Assembly (NCBI GenBank): GCA_002238585.1
Contig: MPMQ01000006.1
Location: 25,419 to 89,418 of the forward strand
Length of the DNA stretch: 64,000 bases
Direction of reading: 5' to 3'
From: Kistimonas sp. bin40
Lineage (GTDB): Bacteria > Pseudomonadota > Gammaproteobacteria > Pseudomonadales > Endozoicomonadaceae
Of the stretch, positions 29,890-37,983 are shown in pieces; positions within the stretch are counted from its first letter, which is position 1; each line of letters starts with the position of its first letter. Both the position numbers and the translations under genes were made by a program. Under the pieces are notes generated by a model. The model was not told the DNA's origin. It did no database searches and saw only the letters and a list, made by a program, of their open reading frames with translations.

Positions 29890-31311
29890 TCAAGACGTTG
29901 AGCGCGAGGTTTGCGTATCCCCCGGGGAAAGCAACGCCCGCCAGAAAGCCTGGTCATCGGCCGCGCAAGCCAGCCAGGCTGCATCCGTGTCAACAGCACC
30001 GGTACCAGGCGGCCAGCCGCAGCTTGCATCGACGTCCCCTGACAACCAGTCCGCCATATCAAAATCCGTCAGGGACACAGATTGTAGCTCCGCGAAATCC
30101 ACGTCTTGCAGCAAGGGAGAAGGGGGCAGGCCAGGCCCCGGCTGGCCTTCTGCGTCAGGCGAAGCACGCCTGGCGCGCACCTGATGCTCTCCGGACGCTG
30201 CTGTCGTTGTGGAGCAGAAACTGTCGCTGCCCAACCTGGGACTCTGGCAAGCCAGATCCGCAGCAGGTCCTGCACTCGCCGGAACACCAGACAAGGGCGC
30301 GGCGGCACGGCAAAAGAGAGGCTCTTGTATTAGCGGAAGCCCCGTTTTGCCGGTTGCAAGGCACCGGGGACGGCCGGCACTTCTTCTGCCAATGGGATGG
30401 GGCCCAGAACCTGGTGGCATAGACAGGTTGGTGCTCCCCCGATGCCAACCAACAAAGGTGTTTTTTCCGGAGTGGCGGCGTAAGTGCTGTCTCAGCCTGG
30501 CTGGTGCAACAAACGCACGTCCACAGCCCTCATGGGGACAGACAAAAGGTTTTTCTCCGCAATGGTGGGCCAGGTGCTGTTTCAGGCTGGCTAATTGTGC
30601 ACCCGCATAGTTACAGCCTTCGCAGGGACAGAAAAAGGGTTTTTCTCCAGAGTGAACACGCAGGTGTACTTTCAGATTGCTTGATTGTCCGAATGCGCTC
30701 CCACAGCCCTCATAGGGACAGATAAAAGGTCTTTTCCCGGAATGTGTATCCAGGTGTTTTTTGAGATAGCCCTGTCGTGCGAACAGACGTCCGCAACCTT
30801 CAACGGGGCAAATAAAGGGGTTTTCTTCTGAATGAACCTGCAGGTGTGTTCTCAGATGAATGGATTGTGTGAACGAACGTCCACAGCCTTCCCGGGGACA
30901 AACAAAAGGTCTTTCCCTCGTGTGGACGCGCAAGTGTCTTTCCAGGTCGCTCAATCCTGGGCACAAAAACCCACAGCCTGCGTGGGGACAGACAACAGGC
31001 CCTGCTCCGGTGCGCCGACGCTGGTGCCGTACCAGGTGGACTGCTTGCCCGGACGCGCGCCCACAGCCTTCCCGGTAACAGACACAATTTTTTTCCCCGG
31101 TGCCAGTGTGCGTGCACCGCCGTGCCATGCGGCCCCTTGTGCCACCGGATCCTTTTTTACAGCCCCCGCGCACGACAGCACCAGCTGTTGGAGCGACCCG
31201 GACAGGACGCCGGACGGCCTGTGGCGTTTGCGCAGGACACAGGGAACCGGCTTGCTCTGCCGGCGCGAGAGAGAGTCCCCGTTTACCGGGATGAGTCAGC
31301 ACAGGAAGCAT
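29890..31311 (-). CDS. ZF19: C2H2 zinc-finger protein, 7 fingers
   Basis: 473 aa from ATG (MLPVLTHPGKRG); start at 31317 is an alternative. Seven fingers at about residues 72-282 have helices QAVHLVR, GLSDLER, QSIHLRT, RQGYLKK, QSSNLKV, QLASLKQ and APARLRQ. The first lacks the last His (R-R-R), and the second has a longer upstream linker (RTGAGPVVC). The linker shares the R-S-A-G-R-P/S-R and DLACQSPRLGSDS-type text with ZF18. The C-terminal domain has DMADWLSG, CGWPPG and CAADDQAFWRALLSP. Confidence 0.92.
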   Translation of the reverse strand: MLPVLTHPGKRGLSLAPAEQAGSLCPAQTPQAVRRPVRVAPTAGAVVRGGCKKGSGGTRGRMARRCTHTGTGEKNCVCYREGCGRASGQAVHLVRHQRRRTGAGPVVCPHAGCGFLCPGLSDLERHLRVHTRERPFVCPREGCGRSFTQSIHLRTHLQVHSEENPFICPVEGCGRLFARQGYLKKHLDTHSGKRPFICPYEGCGSAFGQSSNLKVHLRVHSGEKPFFCPCEGCNYAGAQLASLKQHLAHHCGEKPFVCPHEGCGRAFVAPARLRQHLRRHSGKNTFVGWHRGSTNLSMPPGSGPHPIGRRSAGRPRCLATGKTGLPLIQEPLFCRAAAPLSGVPASAGPAADLACQSPRLGSDSFCSTTTAASGEHQVRARRASPDAEGQPGPGLPPSPLLQDVDFAELQSVSLTDFDMADWLSGDVDASCGWPPGTGAVDTDAAWLACAADDQAFWRALLSPGDTQTSRSTS

Positions 31312-31445
31312 GGGCATCGAGAACCTGAACGATCAACACGCAGACTTGGACCACAAGTCGTACTCTTGTGTGACGCCCGACCGCTGACCAGCCTGTCAGG
31401 CTGTCCTGGCACGCGACCATGAATGAGGTCAAGCCAAAGTCCAGC

Positions 31446-32891
31446 TCAGGGCGCTGAGCGCGAGCTGTACGTATCCACTGGAGCAAGCAACCTTCGCCAG
31501 AACATCTTGTCATCGTCTGTAAGAGCCAGGGGCACTGCATCCGTGTCAACCGCGTCCGTACTGTCCGGCAAGTACAGCGGCCAGGAAAAAGTCTCATCGA
31601 CAATCTCTGCCAGCCAGTGGAACCGCTCAGAATGCTGTGCAGGCACCGGTGGCCGCCCCGCACGCGCTGCGGCTTGTGACAGAGGCCAAGGGGACATGCC
31701 AAGCCCTGCGAATACACTTTCTGCCTTGTCAGACACGCTTTTCCCGCCTGACGACTGCGGCACCGCGGACGCCACTGTCATTGTGGCGCGGCTGCTGGCG
31801 CCTGCGCTGTCTCTCGGACAGGACCGCTGCCCACAGGAGACTCCCCATTGCACAGACATATCTGTGTATGCTTCCCGCAAACCGGAAAGGGAGTCTTTGT
31901 GGGTGTGCACGCGCCCGTGTTGTCTCAAGCGCGCTAATCGTCCTGGCACGCGCCCCTCGCCTTCACGGGGACCGACAAACAGTTTTTCGCCGCTGTGGTG
32001 ACGCAAGTGCCTTTTCAGGTTGGCAGCTTGTGTGGATGCATATCCACAGCCTTCGTAGCAACAGACAAAGGGTTTTTCGCCTGTGTGAATGCGCAGGTGC
32101 TCTGTCAGACTGGTTGATACAGCGAACGCTTGCTCACAGCTTTCCCAGGGACAGACAAAGGGTTTTTCTCCTGAATGGACACGCAGGTGCCTTCCCAGGT
32201 TGCCTGATTGTGTGGACGCATACCCACAGCCTTCGTAGAAACAGACAAAGAGTTTTTCTCGCGAGTGAACGCGCAAGTGTCTTGCCAGATTGGCTGATGA
32301 AGAAGACCTGTGTCCACAGCCTTCCCAAGGACAGGCAACGGCTTTTTCTCCTGAATGCAACCATGCGTGTCTTGTCAGGTTTTGGGATTGTGCACACCAA
32401 TAGCTACAGCCTTCCCAGGGACAGACAAAAGGTTTTGCTCGCGAGTGGACGCACAAGTGTCTTGTCAGGTTGCTGTGTTGTGGAAACGAATAACCACAGC
32501 CTTCATGCGGACACACAAAGGGTTTTTCTCCTGAATGGACACGCAGATGCCTTCCAAGGTTGCCTGATTGTGTGGACGCATATCCACAGCCTTCGTAGAA
32601 ACAGACAAAGGGTTTTTCTTGCGAGTGGACGCGCAAGTGTTGCTTAAGGTCACCTGGTCGTGCGCACGAATACCCACAATCGCCATAGGAACAGAACAGA
32701 GTTTTTGTTCCCGTGCGGGTGCGCTGCTGAGCCATCCGGCCGCGCTTGTCGCCGGACGTTTTTTTACCGCTCTCTGGCAAGGCCACACGCCTTGCTGCTT
32801 TTCTCTTGCTCGGGAGGCAGGGGGGACTGGCCGCCTTTGCTGGAACGCACAGCGGTCTTCGTTTTCGGGGGTGAGTTGTCACAGCAAGCAT
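31446..32891 (-). CDS. ZF20: C2H2 zinc-finger protein, 8 fingers plus a relic
   Basis: 481 aa from ATG (MLAVTTHPRKRR); start at 32900 is possible. Helices are RPGDLKQ, QSGNLGR, QHSNLTR, QSQNLTR, SSANLAR, QSGNLGR, VSTSLTE and QAANLKR, then a ligand-free relic (FVGPREGEG). Fingers 2 and 6 are almost identical over the whole 90-bp unit and lie exactly 360 bp (four fingers) apart, which marks a four-finger duplication or a gene-conversion tract. The linker is short. The C-terminal domain is RFHWLAE, ETFSWPL and LTDDDKMFWRRLLAP. Confidence 0.92.
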   Translation of the reverse strand: MLAVTTHPRKRRPLCVPAKAASPPCLPSKRKAARRVALPESGKKTSGDKRGRMAQQRTRTGTKTLFCSYGDCGYSCARPGDLKQHLRVHSQEKPFVCFYEGCGYASTQSGNLGRHLRVHSGEKPFVCPHEGCGYSFPQHSNLTRHLCVHSRAKPFVCPWEGCSYWCAQSQNLTRHAWLHSGEKAVACPWEGCGHRSSSSANLARHLRVHSREKLFVCFYEGCGYASTQSGNLGRHLRVHSGEKPFVCPWESCEQAFAVSTSLTEHLRIHTGEKPFVCCYEGCGYASTQAANLKRHLRHHSGEKLFVGPREGEGRVPGRLARLRQHGRVHTHKDSLSGLREAYTDMSVQWGVSCGQRSCPRDSAGASSRATMTVASAVPQSSGGKSVSDKAESVFAGLGMSPWPLSQAAARAGRPPVPAQHSERFHWLAEIVDETFSWPLYLPDSTDAVDTDAVPLALTDDDKMFWRRLLAPVDTYSSRSAP

Positions 32892-33037
32892 GGCTTCCAA
32901 AATCCTGAGCGATCAAGTGGGGGGCTGGACAACACAGTTTCAACCTTGTGTGACGCCCGGTAACTGACAAGCCTGCCACGCTGTCCAGGCAGGGTACCTG
33001 AAACAGGGCCAGTCAGCCGAAGTCCCACGCAAGACGC

Positions 33038-34696
33038 TCACTGCACGATCTGAGTATCCGCTGAAGAAACCAACGCCTGCCAGAAAGCCTTTTCATCCTC
33101 GGCGAGAGCCGGGGGCGCGTCATCCGGGTCAAGCGCGCCTGTACTCTCCAGCCCGCCAGGCAGCAAGGGTGAAATCTCATCGATGCCCCCTGCAAACCAG
33201 TCGACCTCGTCAAAATCCTTCAGGGGCCCAGGCTGCAGCCCCGCGCACTCCACGTCTTGCCGCCAGGGTGAAGCGGGCCGGTCATGCGCCAGCTGTTGTT
33301 CCTCGTCAGGCATGGCGTTGCCTGGCAGCTGATGCGTTCCGGACGCTGCTGCCACCGGAACGCCGGGACTGGTCCCGGCTGCACTGGAAGAGACAGACGA
33401 AGGGGAAGAGACCGACGAGGGGGAAGAGACAGACGAGGGGGAAGAGACAGACGAGGGGGAAGAGACAGACGAGGGGGAAGAGACAGACGAGGGGCCTCTT
33501 TCTCCAGACAACCGGGAGCCTGACGACCTGTGTCTTGTGGTCAGCCCTGTACCGGCTTCAAAACGGCGGGACCAGTCCGCGCTACTCCTGCCAGTGGGAT
33601 GGTGCCCACAGTCTGATAACACAGATATCCTTGTTCCCCGCTCCCGCCAGCGGACAAAGGAGGTTGCAGCAGTGTGGGCACGCCGGTGGCGCGCCAGAGT
33701 GCCGGCTTGTGTGAATAAACGTCCACAGCCCTGCCAGGAGCAGGCAAAGGACTTTGCTCCTCCTGAATGGGTGCGCCGGTGCTTTTTCAGGTCGCTTGAT
33801 TGTGTGCACGCATATCCACAGCCTTCCCAGGTACAGACAAAGGGTCTTTCTCTGGTGTGAGTGCGCTTGTGCTGTATCAAGTTGCTTGATTGTGTACTCG
33901 CATAGCCACAGCCTTCCCAGGGACAGACAAAGGGTCTTGTTCCTGAGTGAATGAGCAAGTGCTTTTTCAGGTCGCACGATTGAAAGCACGAATACCCACA
34001 GCCATCGTGGGGGCAGGCAAGGGATTTGTCTGCGCAGTGGCGACGCAAGTGTTTTTTCAGACTGGTGGCTTCTGCGAACCTGTGCCCACAGCCATTATGG
34101 GAACAAACGAAGGGTTTTCCTCCGGTGTGGCAAAGCTTGTGCCTTTTCAGGCTGGCTGATTCTGTAAACGCGCGTTCACAGCCTTCGTACGGACAGACAA
34201 AGGGCTTTGCCCCTGGGCAGGGGTGCTTGTGTTTTTCCAGACTGGCTGATTCTGTGAACGCGCACCTACAGATTTCATGCAGAAAGACACAGTGGTTTTC
34301 TCCTGCATGGCGGGACAAGTGCTTTTTTATGTTGCCTGATTGTGTGCTCGAATATCCACAGCCTTCCCAGGGACAGGCAAAGGGTTTTTCTCCGGTATGG
34401 ATGCGGATGTGCCTTTTCAGGCTGCCTGATTGTGCGCACGCATAGCCACAGTCTTCCCAGGGACAGACAAAAGGTTTTTCTCCTTTCCCGGTGCGGCAGC
34501 GCAGGCGTGCCGCCCGGCCGCTTTTGTCGCCTGATCTTTGTTCACAACCCTCACGCAAGGCCACACAAGGCTTTGAACTGACCGGGACAGGAAACCGGGC
34601 AGTTTTCCTCTTTTGCCAGAGACGCAGCCGACTGACACCCTCTGCTGGCGCGAGATAAGGTCCCCGTTTGCCGGGGTGAGTTGTCACAGGAAACAT
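33038..34696 (-). CDS. ZF21: C2H2 zinc-finger protein, 9 fingers, Ser-Pro repeat linker
   Basis: 552 aa from ATG (MFPVTTHPGKRG); the frame is open to 34708. Helices are QSGSLKR, QSGNIKK, ESASLEK, ESASLKR, EATSLKK, QSCDLKK, QSSNLIQ, QSSDLKK and QAGTLAR; the third finger has lost ligands at both ends. After the fingers comes a run of six S-S-V-S-S-P units encoded by an 18-bp minisatellite. The C-terminal domain is FDEVDWFAG, ISPLLPG and LAEDEKAFWQALVSS, slightly divergent from the consensus. Confidence 0.92.
   Translation of the reverse strand: MFPVTTHPGKRGPYLAPAEGVSRLRLWQKRKTARFPVPVSSKPCVALREGCEQRSGDKSGRAARLRCRTGKGEKPFVCPWEDCGYACAQSGSLKRHIRIHTGEKPFACPWEGCGYSSTQSGNIKKHLSRHAGENHCVFLHEICRCAFTESASLEKHKHPCPGAKPFVCPYEGCERAFTESASLKRHKLCHTGGKPFVCSHNGCGHRFAEATSLKKHLRRHCADKSLACPHDGCGYSCFQSCDLKKHLLIHSGTRPFVCPWEGCGYASTQSSNLIQHKRTHTRERPFVCTWEGCGYACTQSSDLKKHRRTHSGGAKSFACSWQGCGRLFTQAGTLARHRRAHTAATSFVRWRERGTRISVLSDCGHHPTGRSSADWSRRFEAGTGLTTRHRSSGSRLSGERGPSSVSSPSSVSSPSSVSSPSSVSSPSSVSSPSSVSSSAAGTSPGVPVAAASGTHQLPGNAMPDEEQQLAHDRPASPWRQDVECAGLQPGPLKDFDEVDWFAGGIDEISPLLPGGLESTGALDPDDAPPALAEDEKAFWQALVSSADTQIVQ
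33387..33494. repeat. 18-bp minisatellite, 6 copies, in ZF21
   Basis: Unit gaagagacagacgagggg on the plus strand, six near-perfect copies. It encodes S-S-V-S-S-P repeats on the minus strand. Unit length keeps the frame. Confidence 0.95.
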
Positions 34697-34781
34697 GGCC
34701 ACCAACAACCTGAACGCTCAGACGGTAGCTTGGACAACAGTTCCCCCTTGTGTGACACCCGGGAACTGACAGGTCTGTCAC

Positions 34782-34861
34782 GCTGTCCTGGCTCAGGGCT
34801 GTCCTGGCTCAGGGCTGTCCTGGCTCAGGGCTGTCCTGGCTCAGGGCTGTCCTGGCTCAGG
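34782..34861. repeat. 16-bp tandem repeat x5 upstream of ZF21
   Basis: Unit gctgtcctggctcagg, five copies in the ZF21-ZF22 gap, just upstream of the ZF21 palindrome (about 34766..34780). Unlike the coding repeats its unit is not a multiple of 3, which fits a non-coding position. It expands a gctgtcctgg word that occurs once in most other gaps, and lengthens this gap to 239 bp. Confidence 0.95.
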
Positions 34862-34905
34862 GCCTGACGGCCGAAGTCCCACGCAAGACGCTGACCTGGT
34901 GCGCG

Positions 34906-34939
34906 GCAAGCCTCGTCCTTCAGGCGGGGAGGATGTCAA
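34906..34939 (-). mobile_element. IS200/IS605-type end hairpin (solo remnant B)
   Basis: Minus strand reads TTGACATCCTCCCCGCC, then TGAAGGACGAGGC, the same form as remnant A with a slightly shorter stem. The TGA inside TTGACAT serves as the stop codon of ZF22 (34936..34938), so insertion has trimmed or replaced the last residues of that gene. No transposase gene is nearby. Confidence 0.6.
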
Positions 34940-36033
34940 TGCGAGGTTTGCCTATTCGCTGGAGACAGCAACGCCTGCCAGAACGCCTTGTCATCATTGG
35001 TGAGAGCCAATGGAGCAAGGCCCAGGTCAGACGCGTCTGTGTCCGACACCGGGTGCCACGACCTGGGGAAGCACTCATCGGCAAGCCATTTTAACCAGTC
35101 GGGGATGAAAACGTGCGTTGTGGACACCAATGCTCGCCCACCGGCAGTGTGTAACAGCGGCACAGGGGACAGTTCCAGCCTGGGCGCGTGCTGCTCTGCC
35201 TCGCCTGGCGGCTGGTGTCCTGTCGTCATCAGAGGCGGCCGATCAACATCAGCGTAGCGGGAAGCTGGTGCACTGTCCTTCTGCGTGAGCTTGCGCCCGT
35301 GGAGAAGGCGTGATGGCGCAGCGGTTTTGGCAGCAAGGCCCCTGCGCACAACGCCCAGGCACTTTTGCCGGGTGTGGGCACGCAAATGTGCTTTCAGATG
35401 TCCTGCTTGTCTGAACGCATGCCCACAGCGTTCACTGGGACAGACAAAAGGTCTTTCGCCAGTATGAATACGCAGGTGTGTTGTCAGATTGACCAATTGT
35501 GCGCATGCATAGCCACAGCCTTCGAAAGTACAGACAAAGGGTTTGTATCCTCTATGGGCACGCTGGTGTCTTTTCAGCTCGGTTGATCGTCTGAACGAGC
35601 GTGCACAGCCTTCATACAAACAGTCAAAAGATTTTTTGCAGCGGTGGGAGTCCCGATGTTTTGTCAGCTGTTGTCTGGTTCTGAATACCTGCCCACAGCC
35701 TTGCCAGGAACAGACAAAAGGTTTTGCATCGCTGTGAGTACGCCAGTGCTGTTTCAGATTGCCGGAGCGTACGGAAGCGTATCCACAACCTTCATGCAAA
35801 CAGACGAAGGGCTTTTTTCCGGTATGGACCCGCCCGTGTTTTTTCAGATTCCCCAATAGTAAAGATGAGTAATGACAGCCCTCTTGCGGACAGGCGAAAC
35901 CTTGCGCGCGGATCGACACCGAACGCCGGGACTGTTGTCTGGCGTGCGGGAGGCGGCGACGACCGCCAGCCTGTACTGACACGAGAGACGGTTCCGACCT
36001 CCCGTGTGAATGTGCATCAAAAAGAGTGTCCAT
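34936..36033 (-). CDS. ZF22: short C2H2 zinc-finger protein, 6 fingers
   Basis: 365 aa from ATG (MDTLFDAHSHGR), the first member with the MDT-type N-terminus. Six fingers at about residues 48-228 have helices LLGNLKK, RSGNLKQ, TRQQLTK, RSTELKR, QLVNLTT and QAGHLKA. The linker is short. The C-terminal domain is FIPDWLKW, ECFPRSW and [15 protein letters not shown], then NRQTSH and a stop supplied by IS-like end B. It is the shortest near-complete member. Confidence 0.92.
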   Translation of the reverse strand: MDTLFDAHSHGRSEPSLVSVQAGGRRRLPHARQQSRRSVSIRAQGFACPQEGCHYSSLLLGNLKKHGRVHTGKKPFVCLHEGCGYASVRSGNLKQHWRTHSDAKPFVCSWQGCGQVFRTRQQLTKHRDSHRCKKSFDCLYEGCARSFRRSTELKRHQRAHRGYKPFVCTFEGCGYACAQLVNLTTHLRIHTGERPFVCPSERCGHAFRQAGHLKAHLRAHTRQKCLGVVRRGLAAKTAAPSRLLHGRKLTQKDSAPASRYADVDRPPLMTTGHQPPGEAEQHAPRLELSPVPLLHTAGGRALVSTTHVFIPDWLKWLADECFPRSWHPVSDTDASDLGLAPLALTNDDKAFWQALLSPANRQTSH

Positions 36034-36171
36034 CGGAAACCTGAAAGATCAACTGCATCACCTGCGACGCTTTGACAAGAGGTCGCATTGTTTGTGACGC
36101 CCCGTAACAGACAAGTGCGTCAGGCATACTGTTACGCCGCAAGGCGCCGGATGCGCCTGACAGCGCTCAGC

Positions 36172-37656
36172 TCACCAGGACGCAGCCTGGCCGGTTTCAC
36201 TGGCAGCCGGAGACATCAACGTCTGCCAGAACGCCTGGTCATCATTGGAAAGCGGTAATGGAACCACCTCCGCGTCAGACGCGTCTGTACCCTGCGCGCG
36301 CTGCAAGGGCCAGGTCAGATACGCATCGGCAAGGGCTCTTAACCAGTCGGGGATAAAAACCTGCGTTGTGGATGCCGGTTGCACCCAGCCCCCACACTGG
36401 CCGGTGTGCGACAGTGGCTCGAAAAACATGTCCTGCCGTTGCGATCGCAGCGCGCCCGCCTCTGGTGGCATGCAGCTTCCGGCGGAAAACAGATCCTCTC
36501 CGGACAAAGCAGCCGTGGCGGGCCATGACTTGTCACCGGCGCGCCAGATGCGTCGGCGGTCCCGTACCGCCTGTTCTGCGCCCGTCTGAACGCCGGGACA
36601 AACCACAGCGGTAATGGGAGGAAGGTACGAGGATATCGCGACCATGGGCAAGCCTGGCACTGGCAGCCTGGGTCCTCTTGTCGTCAGCGGCGGCTGGCCG
36701 CCTGCAACACAGTCAGAACCCGGTGCACTGTCGCTCGGCGCGGGCTGGCGCCCAGGGGGAAGGCTTGCTTGCACAGTCCTTGTTGTAGACCTCGCCCGCC
36801 AACCGGGCCGGGATTTTTTTCGCGCATGGGCGGACACCTGTCTTGTCTGCTTTTTTTGTTGTCTGAACACATGTCCACAACCTTCGTGTGGATAGACAAA
36901 GGCGGTTTTTGCCCTGTGCAGACGCCTGTGTTTTGCCCGGTCACCGGAACGTGCAAACGAACGGTCACAACCCTCATGTGAACAGGCGAAGGGCTTTTCT
37001 CCGGTGTGGATACGTCTGTGTTTTGTCAGGTCGCTGGGACATGCAAACGAACGGTCACAATCCTCATGTGAACAGATGAAGGGTTTTTCCCCCGTGTGGG
37101 TACGTCTGTGTCTTGCCAACTCGCTGGCATAGCCAAACGAACGTCCACAGCCTTCCCGGAAACAGACGTAAGGCCTCACTTTGGTGTGCGTGCGCAGATG
37201 CGATGTCAGGTGACATTGTCGTCCAAAAACCTTGCCGCAGCCTTCGTACGGGCAGGCAAAGGGTTTCTCTCCCGTGTGGATATGGCTGTGTCGTGCCAGA
37301 GCGCCTGATTGTTTGAACGCGCGTCCACAACTGTCATGGGAACAGACAAAGGGCCTGTCTCCGCTGTGGCTACGCTGGTGTTTTGTCAGGCCGCTGCGAT
37401 CTGCAAACGCGCGTCCACAACTGTCATGGGAGCAGACAAAGGGCCTGTCTCCGGTGTGGCTACGCCGATGCAGCCTCAACTGGCCTGATCCCGTGCACGA
37501 AAGTCCACAACCTTCACAGGGGCAGACGCAAGATCTCCGGTTGTTGGCGTACCTGTGCCGTACCAGCTGACCTGATCGCCCGGAAGCCTTTGTGCAGCAC
37601 TCAGACAGAGAGGGAAAGAACGTCTCTGCGGTCTGGGTACGAGGCTGTATCATCAA
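36172..37656 (-). CDS. ZF23: C2H2 zinc-finger protein, 7 fingers; N-terminus in another frame
   Basis: 494 codons from a TTG at 37656; an ATG is the next codon. The first unit (FPSLSECC) and the last (FVYPHEGC...RQVSAH) are damaged. The seven good fingers have helices GSGQLRL, DRSGLTK, QSGALAR, RQCHLTS, YASELAR, CPSDLTK and RSGDRAK. The Pro-rich linker leads to a C-terminal domain with FIPDWLRA, YLTWPL and LSNDDQAFWQTLMSP. The expected N-terminal module is found just upstream (37691..37849) in a different frame ending in TGA, so this copy carries a frameshift and may be translated only from internal starts, or not at all. Confidence 0.85.
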   Translation of the reverse strand: MMIQPRTQTAETFFPSLSECCTKASGRSGQLVRHRYANNRRSCVCPCEGCGLSCTGSGQLRLHRRSHTGDRPFVCSHDSCGRAFADRSGLTKHQRSHSGDRPFVCSHDSCGRAFKQSGALARHSHIHTGEKPFACPYEGCGKVFGRQCHLTSHLRTHTKVRPYVCFREGCGRSFGYASELARHRRTHTGEKPFICSHEDCDRSFACPSDLTKHRRIHTGEKPFACSHEGCDRSFARSGDRAKHRRLHRAKTAFVYPHEGCGHVFRQQKKQTRQVSAHARKKSRPGWRARSTTRTVQASLPPGRQPAPSDSAPGSDCVAGGQPPLTTRGPRLPVPGLPMVAISSYLPPITAVVCPGVQTGAEQAVRDRRRIWRAGDKSWPATAALSGEDLFSAGSCMPPEAGALRSQRQDMFFEPLSHTGQCGGWVQPASTTQVFIPDWLRALADAYLTWPLQRAQGTDASDAEVVPLPLSNDDQAFWQTLMSPAASETGQAASW

Positions 37657-37690
37657 GCCACTCTGTTTTGAGTCATTGTCTACAGTTCTC

Positions 37691-37849
37691 TCATAGACAG
37701 GCCAGACCTTTCGATGCGACCACAGCTGCGAACAGGGCTGGCCTCTTTATGTGCGCCCTGTGCGCGCGGCCCGGACGACCGGTGTCCTGCACTGGCACAA
37801 GGGAGACTTCCCGTTCTTTACCTGGATTGACAACAAGGAAAGTGTTCAT
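37691..37849 (-). pseudogene. Detached N-terminal module of ZF23
   Basis: Starts at ATG 37849 (MNTFLVVNPGKERE), in the normal position after the conserved GTTGTCCAAGC leader, and resembles ZF22 (..SLVxVQ..). It runs 52 codons and stops at TGA 37691..37693, inside what should be the first finger (C-L-stop-E-N-C). The finger frame of ZF23 is open only from a TAA around 37748, so the two frames overlap without a clean single-base fix. This is a genuine frameshift, or two compensating changes. Confidence 0.75.
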
Positions 37850-37983
37850 GGGAAGTCAGGATGCTGCTTGGACAACAGTTGCGCGCCCGGGTGCGGCCCG
37901 GCAACGGACAAACCTGTCAGCCATGCCCTTGCCTCCCGGAACGCCGCGCAAGCGTGCACGGCGTCCGCAGCCAGAATCCGATG

